This document shows, piece by piece, positions 7,885-16,281 of a stretch of DNA of 64,000 bases. The stretch covers positions 1,054,001 through 1,118,000 of the forward strand of contig JAWMQQ010000001.1 of NCBI GenBank assembly GCA_033283385.1, read 5' to 3'. This stretch comes from Mangrovimicrobium sp033283385 (GTDB taxonomy: Bacteria > Pseudomonadota > Gammaproteobacteria > Pseudomonadales > Halieaceae). The notes beneath the pieces were generated by a model that had not been told where the DNA came from, searched no databases, and was given only the letters and a program-made list of their open reading frames with translations. The number at the start of each line of letters is the position of its first letter. The first letter of the stretch is position 1. The translations under genes were made by a program, and so were the position numbers.

Positions 7885-9561
7885 GTGTCGGATTTTCAAG
7901 ACACCTACGACTTCATCGTCGTGGGTAGCGGTGGCGGCTCTATGTGCGCCGCCCTCTATCTGCGCTCGCTGGGCAAGCGGGTTCTCGTGCTGGAAAAACT
8001 CGGTATCGTCGGTGGCACTACCGGCCGCTCCGGCGGGGTGATGTGGATTCCGGCCAACCCCTTCATGGCGCGCGACGGCATCGCGGACAGCGCGGAACAG
8101 GGCCTGGCCTATCTCGAGGCGGTGACCGGCAACCAGCCGGACGCCCCTGCGGCGACACCGGAGAGGCGCGAGATGTTCGTCACCGAGGGGCCGCGGATGC
8201 TGGATTTCCTCATCCGCCAGGGTATCCAGCTGGACCGCGCCCCCTACTGGCCGGATTACTACGACGAGGCCCCCGGCGGCTCCGCGCCCGGGCGCACGGT
8301 GCGTGCCAAGCTGTTCGACCGCGGCGAACTGGGGGACTGGGAGGACAAGCTGTTTCACGGTTTTACCGACCTGCCCGCCTACATGGACGAGATGCAGATG
8401 CTCGGCTACTACCGGACTTCCTGGAAGGCGCGGCGCGTCATGCTGCGGGTGATCCTGCGCATCATCAAGGCGAAGCTGACCGGCAAGCGCTATGTCACCG
8501 CCGGCGCCGCGCTGCAGGGCCGCATGCTGCAGGCCTCGCTGCGCGCCGGTGTGGATATCCGCGTCAACGCAGGGGTGAGTGAAATCCTGTTCGAGGACGG
8601 CAGGGCGGTGGGCGTGGTCGCCCAGCGCGACGGCCAGCCCTGGCGGGTCGGCGCGACCCTCGGCGTCCTGATGAACGCCGGCGGCTTTTCCCACAACCCC
8701 GAAATGCGCGCGAAGTACATTCCCAACACGGAAGTGGCCTGGAGCAACGCCTCGGTGGGCAACACCGGAGAAATGATCCAGGAGATGCAGCGCCACGGCG
8801 CCGCACTGGCCAACATGGGCGAGTTCGTCGGCTTCCAGAGCACCTTCCAGCCGGGCTGGGAGAAAGACGAGGTCAAGAGCCCGGCGCAGCGCCTCACCGC
8901 CGCGCCGCACGCGATTCTGGTCGACCAGTCGGGCCGGCGCTACCTGAACGAGGGCGGCTCCTACATGGCCTACTGCCGCGGCATGCTGGAGCACAACCAG
9001 TCGGTACCCGCGGTGCCGAGCTGGGCGGTGTTCGACCAGCGCGTGCTGGACAAGTACATGATCGGCGGCACCATGCCGGGCAGCAAGAAGCCGCAGAGCT
9101 GGTTCGATGAGGGCTACCTGAAGAAGGCCGACAGCGTCGAGGCGCTGGCGCAGCAGATCGGCGTCGACCCGGCGGCACTGGCCGGCACCGTGCAGCGCTT
9201 CAACGGTTTTGTCGACGCCGGCCGCGACGAGGATTTCCAGCGCGGGGAGCGCGCCTACGACAACTACCTCGGCGATCCGGGTCACACGCCGTCACCGACG
9301 CTGGGGCGCATCGACCAGGGGCCGTTCTACGCGGTGGAGGTTTATCCCGGCGACGTCGGCACCTACGGCGGCGTGGTCACGGACGAGTACGCGCGGGTGC
9401 TGCGAGAGGACGGCAGCGTGATCGACGGGCTGTACGCGACGGGAATCTGCGCCGCTTCGATGAACGGGGCGTTCTACCCGGGTGCGGGCTGCAGTATCGG
9501 GCCGACGTTCACCTTCGGCTACGTCGCCGCCAAACACGCGGTCGGGGAGTACCCGTCGTAG
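7885..9561 (+). CDS. KstD-like FAD-dependent dehydrogenase (3-ketosteroid delta-1-dehydrogenase family)
   Basis: 558 aa, GTG start, RBS aaggag. The N-terminal dinucleotide fold is VVGSGGGSMCAALYLRSLGK and ends at E36-like VLEK. GGTTGRSGGVMWIP is the second FAD contact. The C-terminal YPGDVGTYGG places a Tyr (residue 487) and Gly as in KstD active sites, and PGAGCSIGPTFTFGYVAAKHA closes the FAD fold. Family members desaturate 3-keto rings of steroids or related alicyclic ketones. A paralogue lies at 11222-12868. The TAG stop comes from REP cluster 4. Confidence 0.88.
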   Translation: MSDFQDTYDFIVVGSGGGSMCAALYLRSLGKRVLVLEKLGIVGGTTGRSGGVMWIPANPFMARDGIADSAEQGLAYLEAVTGNQPDAPAATPERREMFVTEGPRMLDFLIRQGIQLDRAPYWPDYYDEAPGGSAPGRTVRAKLFDRGELGDWEDKLFHGFTDLPAYMDEMQMLGYYRTSWKARRVMLRVILRIIKAKLTGKRYVTAGAALQGRMLQASLRAGVDIRVNAGVSEILFEDGRAVGVVAQRDGQPWRVGATLGVLMNAGGFSHNPEMRAKYIPNTEVAWSNASVGNTGEMIQEMQRHGAALANMGEFVGFQSTFQPGWEKDEVKSPAQRLTAAPHAILVDQSGRRYLNEGGSYMAYCRGMLEHNQSVPAVPSWAVFDQRVLDKYMIGGTMPGSKKPQSWFDEGYLKKADSVEALAQQIGVDPAALAGTVQRFNGFVDAGRDEDFQRGERAYDNYLGDPGHTPSPTLGRIDQGPFYAVEVYPGDVGTYGGVVTDEYARVLREDGSVIDGLYATGICAASMNGAFYPGAGCSIGPTFTFGYVAAKHAVGEYPS

Positions 9562-9660
9562 GAGCCCGTTATACGGGCGATTCAATGTAGGAGCGCGCTC
9601 TGCGCGCGATCGCGCGTGTAACGCGCTCCTACGGCGGGTAGGAGCGCGTTATACGCGCGA
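9558..9660. repeat. REP cluster 4: four units with three variant stems
   Basis: The first unit starts at 9558 (GTAGGAG, stem GCCCGT, loop TAT, stem ACGGGC). It is followed by forward GCGCGC-TCT-GCGCGC, inverted GCGCGT/ACGCGC, and forward GCGCGT-TAT-ACGCGC units up to about 9660. Every stem variant keeps full complementarity. The cluster lies between the convergent KstD-like and aldehyde dehydrogenase genes and gives the former its stop codon (9559-9561). Confidence 0.9.
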
Positions 9661-9672
9661 TTGTGTAGAGGA

Positions 9673-11139
9673 TCAGTTGGTGCGGACGGCGATGACCTTC
9701 AGGTCGGTGAAGTCCTCGATGCCCTCGCGGCCCCACTCGCGGCCCATACCGGACTGCTTGAAGCCACCGAAGGGCAGGTCGCCGGTGATGCTCATGCCAC
9801 CGTTGACGGAGAGCGCGCCGGCGCGGATGCGCTTGGCGATGGCCGTGGCGCGCTCCAGCGAACCGGTGACACCGCCGCCGAGGCCGTACTCGCTGTCGTT
9901 GGCGATGCGGATTGCATCCTCGTCATCCTCGAAGGGAATCACCGCCAGTACCGGGCCGAAAATCTCTTCCTGTGCGATGCGCATGTCGTTGGTTACATCG
10001 ACGAAGCAGGTGGGCTCGATGAAGAAACCGTTGCCCTTGTCCGGGCGGGACTTGCCGCCGGCGAGCAGGCGGGCGCCTTCCTTCTGGCCGATCTCGATGT
10101 AGCTCATCACACGCTCGTGCTGGCGCTTGGAGATCACCGGGCCCATGACCTGGTCCGGCGCGTCGAAGTCGCCCCACATGTTGGCGAAGCCGCCGTAGGC
10201 CATCTCCAGCGCCTGGCAGGCCTCCTCGTAACGGCTCTTCGGCACCAGCATGCGGGTGGGCATGGCGCAGCCCTGGCCGGCGTGGAACACCGCCAGGCCG
10301 GTCATGACCTTCATCGCGAAGTCTTCTGCGTCGTCGAGGATGATGTTCACGGACTTGCCGCCCAGTTCCAGGAACAGGCGCTTCAGGGTCTGCGCGCCGT
10401 TTTCCATGATGCGGCGGCCGACGCCGGTGGAACCGGTGAAGGAGACCACGTCGACGCGCGGGTCGCGGGTCAGCATCTCGCCGGCCATGGCCGGGTCCGC
10501 GGAGGTGATCACGTTGAGCACGCCCGGGGGAATCCCGGCCTCGATGGCCAGCTCACCCATGTAGGAACCCATCAGCGGGGTGTCCGGTGCGGGCTTGAGG
10601 ACCACGGTGCAGCCGGCGAGCAGCGCGCCGTGCACCTTGCCGATGTTGACGTACAGGGGCACGTTCCAGGGGGTGATGGCCGCGACCACGCCCAGCGGCT
10701 CGCGCATCACGGTGCGGTGGCTGTTGAAGCCCATGAACTCGCGGTCGCCGCGGTCCTCTTCCCAGACCACTTCCTCGAAGCACTTGAGCATGTCCTCGCC
10801 GCAGACCAGGGCGTTGTCGACCTGGGCGAAAGCGGCGGCGCCGATGGAGGAGCCGGCCTCGAGGCGGGCGATCTGCATCAGCGTGTCGCGGTTGGCGCGC
10901 AGCAGCTCGGAGAATCTGGTGACTGCCGCGAGGCGTTTGGCGCGGTCGAGGGACCAGTCGGTCTCGTCGAAGGCCTTGCGCGCGGAGGCGATGGCGGCCT
11001 CTACGTCACTGGCCGAGGCGTCCGCGGCCTGGCCGACGACTTCGGCGGTCCACGGGCAGATATTGTCGTACATCTTGTCGCCTTCGGCGGGGCGCATGGC
11101 GCCATCGATGCAGAGCAGGGCGTCCTGTAATTGGCTCAT
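9673..11139 (-). CDS. Aldehyde dehydrogenase (NAD(P)+)
   Basis: 488 aa, the usual ALDH length. Catalytic residues are in place: N159 (TPWN), K182, E258 (LELGGKS) and C291 (GQGCAMPTR). SFTGSTGVG is the coenzyme loop and EEIFGPVLAVIPFEDDEDAI the late ALDH signature. It oxidises an aldehyde to an acid; the aldehyde is unknown. RBS gaggag. It is the last gene of a four-gene minus-strand operon with a KstD-like flavoprotein, an SDR and an EthD-like protein. Confidence 0.93.
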   Translation of the reverse strand: MSQLQDALLCIDGAMRPAEGDKMYDNICPWTAEVVGQAADASASDVEAAIASARKAFDETDWSLDRAKRLAAVTRFSELLRANRDTLMQIARLEAGSSIGAAAFAQVDNALVCGEDMLKCFEEVVWEEDRGDREFMGFNSHRTVMREPLGVVAAITPWNVPLYVNIGKVHGALLAGCTVVLKPAPDTPLMGSYMGELAIEAGIPPGVLNVITSADPAMAGEMLTRDPRVDVVSFTGSTGVGRRIMENGAQTLKRLFLELGGKSVNIILDDAEDFAMKVMTGLAVFHAGQGCAMPTRMLVPKSRYEEACQALEMAYGGFANMWGDFDAPDQVMGPVISKRQHERVMSYIEIGQKEGARLLAGGKSRPDKGNGFFIEPTCFVDVTNDMRIAQEEIFGPVLAVIPFEDDEDAIRIANDSEYGLGGGVTGSLERATAIAKRIRAGALSVNGGMSITGDLPFGGFKQSGMGREWGREGIEDFTDLKVIAVRTN

Positions 11140-11221
11140 CTGGAAGATCTCCTCGTTTTAATAATGTGCGCGTCAGGTGGAGCGCGATTGTCTATCAGTT
11201 CGTAGCAAAAGTCATGTTGAG

Positions 11222-12868
11222 TCAGTTTGCGCCCAGCGCGTGGTTCGCGGCGACCCAGGCCCAGGTCAGCGAGGGGCCGATGCTGGCGCCCGCGCCGGGG
11301 GCGTTGCCGCCCATCACCGAGGCCGTCGAGACGCCGGTGGCGTAGAGGCCCTCGATCACCGAGCCGTCCTCGCGCAGCACGCGGGCCTCGGTGTCGGTGA
11401 CCATGCCGCCGTAGGTGCCGACATCGCCGGGGTAGACCGGGATGGCGTAGAAGGGGCCTTTTTCCAGCGCGCCCAGGGTAGGTGAATTCTCGTCCAGCGG
11501 GTCGCCCAGCCAGTCGTGGTAGACGTGGTCGCCGCGGTGGAAGTCCTCGTCCCTGCCGGCGCGGGCGAAGCCGTTGAAGCGCTCGACGGTGGCCGCCAGG
11601 GCCGCGGGGTCGAGCTCGCAGGCGGTGGCGAGTTCCTCGATGGTCGCGCCCTGGCGCAGGAAGCCGCTCTCGGTCCACGCCTTGGGTTTCTTGGCGCCGG
11701 CCATGCTGCCGGCGAGCATGTAGGTTTCCATGAACTGGCTGTCGACCACCAGCCAGCTGGGGATGCAGGGCGCCTGCTCCTGGCGCGCCAGGATGCCCTT
11801 GCAGACCTCGACGTAGGAGGCCGCCTCGCTCATGAAGCGCTGGCCGGTCTGGTCCACCAGGATGGCGTGGGGCTTGGCCAGGTCGCCGTGCACGATGGAG
11901 GGCTTGCCGTCAGGCAGGATGGTCATCGGGTTGCCGACGCGCTGGTTCATCTGCGCCAGGGCGGCGCCGATGCGCTGTCCCTCGACGAGCATCTCGCCGG
12001 TATCGCCCGCCGCGGTCAGCGTCCACTCGGCGGAGGTGTGCGGGATGTACTGGTCGCGCATCTGCTGGTTGCGGGAGAAGCCGCCGGCATTGATGAGCAC
12101 GCCCAGGCGCGCGCCGATGGTCCAGTCCTCGCCGTCTTTCTCGATGCTGACGCCGGTGACCCGGTTGCCTTCGGTCAGCAGTTGTTTTACGCCCGCGTCG
12201 GTGCGCACATCGGCGCCGGCGGCCAGCGCCGCGTGCAGCATCTGTCCCTGCAGCGCCTGCCCGGCGGTGGCCAGGTGCCGGCCGCGCAGGCGGTTGCCGA
12301 TGGTGCGGCCGAGGATGCGGAACAGGGTCTTCTTCGCCGGCTTGCTGCGCTTCATGTTGGGCAGCTGCATGGCCTCCTCGAGGTAGGCCGCCAGCGGCAG
12401 GAAGCCGGGCTGCAGGCGCTTCTTCCAGGGGCCCAGCTTGTTCAGGTCGAACAGTTCGGAAACCACCGTGCGGCCTGGGACGGATTCGCCCTCGCCGGGG
12501 TAGTAGTCGGGCCAGCTCGGCACGCGGCGCAGCTGTATGCCCTGCTCGACGAGGAAGTCCACCATGCGCGGCGCCGCCTCGACGTATTTCGCGCGGCGCG
12601 CGTGGCTGGTGCCGGGGGTGGACGGGTCGTCGCCGATCACCGCGTCGAGGTAGGTGAGGGCGTTCTGCTGGCTGTCCGGAATACCCTCGGCATGCATGTA
12701 GCGGTTGTCGGGAATCCACATCACGCCGCCGGAGACGGCGGTGGTGCCGCCGACCTTGTCGAGCTTCTCCAGTATTGCGACGCTCTTGCCCGCCGCGCGC
12801 ATTGCCAGCGCCGCGCAGAAGGAGCCGCCGCCGCTGCCGACGATAACGTAGTCAAATTCCTCGTTCAT
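11222..12868 (-). CDS. KstD-like FAD-dependent dehydrogenase, second copy
   Basis: 548 aa. VIVGSGGGSFCAALAMRAAG is the FAD-binding fold, GGTTAVSGGVMWIP the second contact. IPVYPGDVGTYGGMVTD and PGAGASIGPSLTWAWVAANHA match the C-terminal KstD signature. It is clearly a paralogue of the 7885-9561 gene along its whole length, yet sits in a different transcription unit. The two may act on different ring positions or substrates. RBS ggaga before ATG. Confidence 0.88.
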   Translation of the reverse strand: MNEEFDYVIVGSGGGSFCAALAMRAAGKSVAILEKLDKVGGTTAVSGGVMWIPDNRYMHAEGIPDSQQNALTYLDAVIGDDPSTPGTSHARRAKYVEAAPRMVDFLVEQGIQLRRVPSWPDYYPGEGESVPGRTVVSELFDLNKLGPWKKRLQPGFLPLAAYLEEAMQLPNMKRSKPAKKTLFRILGRTIGNRLRGRHLATAGQALQGQMLHAALAAGADVRTDAGVKQLLTEGNRVTGVSIEKDGEDWTIGARLGVLINAGGFSRNQQMRDQYIPHTSAEWTLTAAGDTGEMLVEGQRIGAALAQMNQRVGNPMTILPDGKPSIVHGDLAKPHAILVDQTGQRFMSEAASYVEVCKGILARQEQAPCIPSWLVVDSQFMETYMLAGSMAGAKKPKAWTESGFLRQGATIEELATACELDPAALAATVERFNGFARAGRDEDFHRGDHVYHDWLGDPLDENSPTLGALEKGPFYAIPVYPGDVGTYGGMVTDTEARVLREDGSVIEGLYATGVSTASVMGGNAPGAGASIGPSLTWAWVAANHALGAN

Positions 12869-12891
12869 TATTATGGTCTCCGGCTATGGGA

Positions 12892-13626
12892 TCAGGACTT
12901 GCGAGCATGCAGGTTGATGGTGGCGGTTTGCAGGTCCGGGGGCAAATCCAGCAGGGCGCGGAATATGTCGGTGACCGACTCGAAGCTGGAAATGGGGCGC
13001 TCTGTGAGGTTGAGGCCCGCGGCCATCGCCGCCTGGTGGAAGGCCACTGCGTCGTCCATGTTCACATCCCAGGTCTTGCCCTCCTCGAACATCTGCCCGG
13101 CCCGCACCGTGCTCACGCGGATGCCGTCGGGTTCCAGTTCCGCCCGCAGGCTCTCTGAAAAACGCTCCAGGCCGGCCTTGCTGGCCTGGTAGATGGACAG
13201 GTGCGGGAAGGGAAGGCCGATGGATTCGCTGGTGACGTTGATGATCAGGCCGTCCTTGTGCATCAGCGGAATCGCGGAGCGCGCGCACAGCATCGGGCCG
13301 GCGAGGTTGGTCGCGACGGTACCCAGGATCTGCGCATCGGTGGCGTTGACCACCTTGAAGGGTTCGAAGATTGCCGCGTTGTTGATGAGCACATCGACGC
13401 GGCCGTGCGCCTCGGCGATTTTGGCGAACGCTGCGCGTACGGAATCCGGGTCGGCGACGTCGCAACCCACGGCCATGGCGTTCTCGCCGATCCCGGCCGC
13501 CGCGGCCTCCACCTTTGAGGCGGTGCGGCCGAGCAGCACGACGCGCTCGCCCTCGCTGGCAAAACGCCGCGCCAGCGCGCGGCCCAGGCCGACGCCGGCG
13601 CCGGTGATTACGATGATCTTGGACAT
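12892..13626 (-). CDS. Short-chain dehydrogenase/reductase (SDR)
   Basis: 244 aa. TGAGVGLG is the coenzyme motif, GRTASK after beta-2 suggests NADP(H), NNAA replaces the more common NNAG, and YQASK holds the catalytic Tyr and Lys. The C-terminus is short and lacks the VDGG motif. It lies 23 bp upstream of the KstD-like gene and 39 bp after the EthD-like gene, so all three are probably co-transcribed. The substrate is unknown. Confidence 0.88.
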   Translation of the reverse strand: MSKIIVITGAGVGLGRALARRFASEGERVVLLGRTASKVEAAAAGIGENAMAVGCDVADPDSVRAAFAKIAEAHGRVDVLINNAAIFEPFKVVNATDAQILGTVATNLAGPMLCARSAIPLMHKDGLIINVTSESIGLPFPHLSIYQASKAGLERFSESLRAELEPDGIRVSTVRAGQMFEEGKTWDVNMDDAVAFHQAAMAAGLNLTERPISSFESVTDIFRALLDLPPDLQTATINLHARKS

Positions 13627-13665
13627 GCTGTGCTTCTCCTCAGGATACTTCTGCTGCGCGGCGCT

Positions 13666-14430
13666 TCAGGCCTTCTCGGGGTAGACGGACAGGTCGCCGG
13701 CGTAGGCGACACCGCCGGGCCAGAAACGCTCGCCGCTGATTTTATTGAAATAGTGGACGGTGCGCGCGAAGGAGCCCGTCTTCGAACGCGGTTCCATGGC
13801 GATGCCGCTCGGGCTCTTGCCCTGGGCGCGCGCGCTGAAATCGCGGATGGTAAACACCAGGTCGTCCGACTGCTGCGCGCACAGCACCAGCTGGTCGCCG
13901 GGGCAGTAGCGCCGCGGCTCGATCTGCACGTCGGACAGCTGGCCGCGCTTCATGGCGACGTGACCGGGCACGTTGGTGACCTCGACGCTGTGCACCTCGT
14001 CGTACCACCTCTGGTACTCCTCGAAGTGGCCGGCGACGTAGTTTGCGAGGATGACGCTGACGCCGGAGAAGGGCTGGTCCTGCTGCCAGTTCGGGCTGCC
14101 CTTCCAGTCGGAGTACATCTCGTAGCTGTAGATGCGCTCGGCGTCGTCGTCGGCGATGAGGCCGCCGTCGCGCGCCTGCGCCAGCAGGGGGCCCAGCGCG
14201 GGGAGATCGATCTCCGGGGCCGGCAGGTCGAAATCGTAAATGCTCATGTAGCGCCAGGGCTGCAGGATGTCCGGCATGATCTGCTGCGCGGCCACCTCGT
14301 AGCGCTGGGCGTCGAGAAATCCGCGCAGGCGCTGCAGCTCGGCCCGGTGCTCACCGTCGAACCAGCCGGCGTATTCGCGCTCCTTTCCAGCGGGTACGTT
14401 GTGCAGGTGAAGGGTGGTGTACAGCGGCAT
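13666..14430 (-). CDS. Tandem EthD-like / dimeric alpha-beta-barrel protein
   Basis: 254 aa built from two related halves. YAGWFDGEHRAELQRL (20-35) and YQRWYDEVHSVEVTNV (139-154) align with the same W and H spacing, 119 residues apart. Each half looks like a ferredoxin-like EthD/DUF4286-type barrel domain, which normally dimerises; here the dimer appears fused. Such proteins support degradation of ethers or aromatics, or act as small hydrolases or monooxygenases. It is first in the minus-strand operon. The specific role is unknown. Confidence 0.65.
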   Translation of the reverse strand: MPLYTTLHLHNVPAGKEREYAGWFDGEHRAELQRLRGFLDAQRYEVAAQQIMPDILQPWRYMSIYDFDLPAPEIDLPALGPLLAQARDGGLIADDDAERIYSYEMYSDWKGSPNWQQDQPFSGVSVILANYVAGHFEEYQRWYDEVHSVEVTNVPGHVAMKRGQLSDVQIEPRRYCPGDQLVLCAQQSDDLVFTIRDFSARAQGKSPSGIAMEPRSKTGSFARTVHYFNKISGERFWPGGVAYAGDLSVYPEKA

Positions 14431-14448
14431 AGCGGACTTCCAGTGAGA

Positions 14449-14476
14449 TTGTTATTAAACACCATTGCTGTATAAT
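14449..14476 (+). promoter_or_regulatory. Candidate promoter, ferredoxin side of the divergent region
   Basis: TTGTTA (14449-14454) and TATAAT (14471-14476) with 16-bp spacing form a good plus-strand promoter. TTATTA (14452-14457) and TAATAA (14473-14478) form an inverted repeat across it, a possible operator shared by the divergent minus-strand operon that starts at 14430. The resulting 5' leader to the ferredoxin would be about 150 nt. Confidence 0.5.
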
Positions 14477-14634
14477 AAGGCACCCGGCTAGGGGATGGCC
14501 AGCACGGCGGTTTGCGCCCTGCGGCGAGGCCGCATTGTACTGGCTCGCAGCGGCAATTTCCTCCTGCCGGTGGAGTTGAGTTAAGCAACTTGTCTGGTGT
14601 AGTCTTTCGCGCCTGCCTGCAAGCGGAGTGAGTG

Positions 14635-14841
14635 ATGAAAATCCGTATTGATAAAGCCAACTGCGTTGGCAACGCGCGCTGTGCCGCCATCTCCGAAGAA
14701 CTGTTTCCCCTCGACGATGAAGGCTACATCATGGTCGAGGAGGTCGACGTGCCGCCCGGCATGGAAGACCTCGCCCGGCGCGGTGTCCGCGCCTGTCCCG
14801 AGCGCATCATCGAGATCGTCGAGGACGACGCAAAAGAGTAA
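14635..14841 (+). CDS. [3Fe-4S] ferredoxin of the P450-associated type
   Basis: 68 aa from ATG 14635 (a GTG lies directly before it). Three Cys are in the single-cluster [3Fe-4S] pattern C10-x2-N13-x2-C16 ... C54-P. The acidic surface and length match ferredoxins that pass electrons to bacterial cytochromes P450. The fourth ligand position is Asn, which is typical of variable-site P450 ferredoxins. No P450 gene lies in the window, so the partner is elsewhere. The TAA stop lies in the left arm of the terminator stem. Confidence 0.88.
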   Translation: MKIRIDKANCVGNARCAAISEELFPLDDEGYIMVEEVDVPPGMEDLARRGVRACPERIIEIVEDDAKE

Positions 14842-14874
14842 AACCGCCGGGTTCGCCGGTGGCGGTTTTACGCC
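14838..14874 (+). terminator. Rho-independent terminator after the ferredoxin
   Basis: An 11-bp perfect stem, gtaaaaccgcc (14838-14848) with ggcggttttac (14861-14871), and a 12-nt loop. The A/T ends of the arms give the U-rich 3' side. The stop codon of the ferredoxin is inside the left arm. Confidence 0.75.
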
Positions 14875-14927
14875 GCGCCGCCGGACTCCCCCGATTCAAC
14901 AATCAGCTTAAATAATCAGGAACTGTG

Positions 14928-15740
14928 ATGGACTTTCTCGGCTACAAGAACAAAAGGGTAATCGTAAGCGGCTGCTTCTCCGGCATGGGCGAGGCGACTG
15001 CGCGCCAGCTGCTGGAACTCGGCGCCGAAGTGCACGGCATGGACTACAAGGAATCGGCGCTGCCGCTGGCGTCCTTCACCCAGGTCGACCTGCGCGACCC
15101 GGCGGCGATCGACGCGGCCGTTGCCAGCATCGGCGGCAAGGTGGACGCGCTGTTCAACTGCGCCGGCCTGCCGCAGACCGCACCCGCACTGGACGTCATG
15201 AAGGTCAACTACGCCGGCACCCGCCGCGTGACCGAGCAGGCCATCAAGCTGATGGGCGAAGGCTCCGCCATCGTCAGCATCTCCTCCAACGGCGGCCTCG
15301 GCTGGAGCCGCAACATGCCCACCCTGATGGAACTGCTGCAGATCACCGACTACGACGCGTCCATCAAGTGGTGCGAAGAACACATGGACAAGGTCAACGA
15401 AGGCTACGCGTTCTCCAAGGAGGCGATCATCGTCTGGACCATGATGACCGCCGCGCACCTGATCAAGCAGGGCATCCGCATGAACTGCACCATGCCCGGG
15501 CCGACCCAGACCCCGATGATGAGCCACTTCGAGGCGGCCACCGCTTCCTCGGTGCTGGACGCGGCCATGCAGCCGATCAACCGCCGCTCCACCCCGGACG
15601 AACAGGCCGGCCCGCTGATCTTCCTGAACAGCGACGCAGCCACCTATGTCAACGGCGTGGCTTTCCCCGTCGACGGCGGATTCATGGGCGGTATCGCCAC
15701 CGGCCAGGTAGATCTCTCGGCAATGATGCCGAGCCAGTGA
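14928..15740 (+). CDS. SDR similar to 3-alpha-hydroxysteroid/coniferyl-alcohol dehydrogenases
   Basis: 270 aa from ATG 14928 (GTG at 14925 is adjacent). The glycine motif is unusual, SGCFSGMG. There is a short beta-2/beta-3 region (MDYKESA), NCAG, SISSNGG and YAFSK. The long insertion before the YxxxK (about residues 130-160, MPTLMELLQI to EEHMDKV) is the layout of the Comamonas 3-alpha-HSD/carbonyl reductase group and of coniferyl-alcohol dehydrogenases. VDGGFMGGIATGQ ends the fold. It is flanked by terminators on both sides, so it is probably its own unit. Confidence 0.85.
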   Translation: MDFLGYKNKRVIVSGCFSGMGEATARQLLELGAEVHGMDYKESALPLASFTQVDLRDPAAIDAAVASIGGKVDALFNCAGLPQTAPALDVMKVNYAGTRRVTEQAIKLMGEGSAIVSISSNGGLGWSRNMPTLMELLQITDYDASIKWCEEHMDKVNEGYAFSKEAIIVWTMMTAAHLIKQGIRMNCTMPGPTQTPMMSHFEAATASSVLDAAMQPINRRSTPDEQAGPLIFLNSDAATYVNGVAFPVDGGFMGGIATGQVDLSAMMPSQ

Positions 15741-15759
15741 TCGGGGTGTGCCCCTTCCG

Positions 15760-15788
15760 GAGGGCGGCGTAACTGGCCGCCCTCTTTG
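15760..15788 (+). terminator. Rho-independent terminator after the SDR
   Basis: Perfect 9-bp stem gagggcggc (15760-15768) / gccgccctc (15776-15784), a 7-nt loop, then TTTG. It lies 20 bp after the SDR stop. Confidence 0.75.
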
Positions 15789-15877
15789 CATCTACACTGA
15801 GTGTGCCCGCGGGAATATCCCAAGACGCGAGCCCAGGCTTACAGCCAGGCGGCAGGCGCGGGCCAAGTGAGGCTTAT

Positions 15878-16279
15878 ATGAGTACCCGTCCCTTACCCCG
15901 ACTCGACATCGACAACCGCGCCTACTGGACCGGCGGCGCCGAGGGCGAACTGCGCCTGAACAGGTGCGGCGATTGCGGTGGTTTCATTCACCCGCCGCGT
16001 CCGGTGTGCCGGCACTGCCTGTCCGACAACGTCGCTCCCGAGGCCGTCGCCGGCACCGGTGTGATCGATACCTACACCATCTGCCACCAGAAGTGGCACC
16101 CGGCGATGGAAGTGCCCTGCGTGATGGCCCGCGTCGCCATCGACGGCGCCCCCGGTGTGTATATCACCACCAACATCATCGGCTGCGCGCCGGACGAGGT
16201 CGAGTTCGGCGATCGCGTACAGGTCACCTTCGAGCAGCAGGAAGACGTGTATGTACCGCTGTTTGAGAAGGTTAAATAA
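15878..16279 (+). CDS. DUF35 OB-fold/zinc-ribbon protein
   Basis: 133 aa from the ATG at 15878 (the frame is open upstream but with no RBS). A rubredoxin-like zinc ribbon C30-x2-C33-x10-C44-x2-C47 is followed by an OB-fold (GTGVIDTYTICH to VQVTFEQQEDVYVPLFEKV). DUF35 proteins bind acyl-CoA and pair with thiolase-like or Ltp proteins; in steroid side-chain degradation the DUF35 domain of ChsH2 activates the Ltp2 aldolase. It sits 2 bp upstream of such a thiolase-like gene, so they probably form a complex. Confidence 0.92.
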   Translation: MSTRPLPRLDIDNRAYWTGGAEGELRLNRCGDCGGFIHPPRPVCRHCLSDNVAPEAVAGTGVIDTYTICHQKWHPAMEVPCVMARVAIDGAPGVYITTNIIGCAPDEVEFGDRVQVTFEQQEDVYVPLFEKVK

Positions 16280-16281
16280 CT

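Noticed and set aside
7057..9285. Very long minus-strand open frame (742 codons) opposite the KstD-like gene
   Set aside because: Shadow of a GC-rich gene: composition dominated by A, G, R, H and V without domain motifs, overlapping three well-supported plus genes. Similar shadows at 20054-22267, 26854-28944, 31495-33762 and 43593-46151 were dropped for the same reason.
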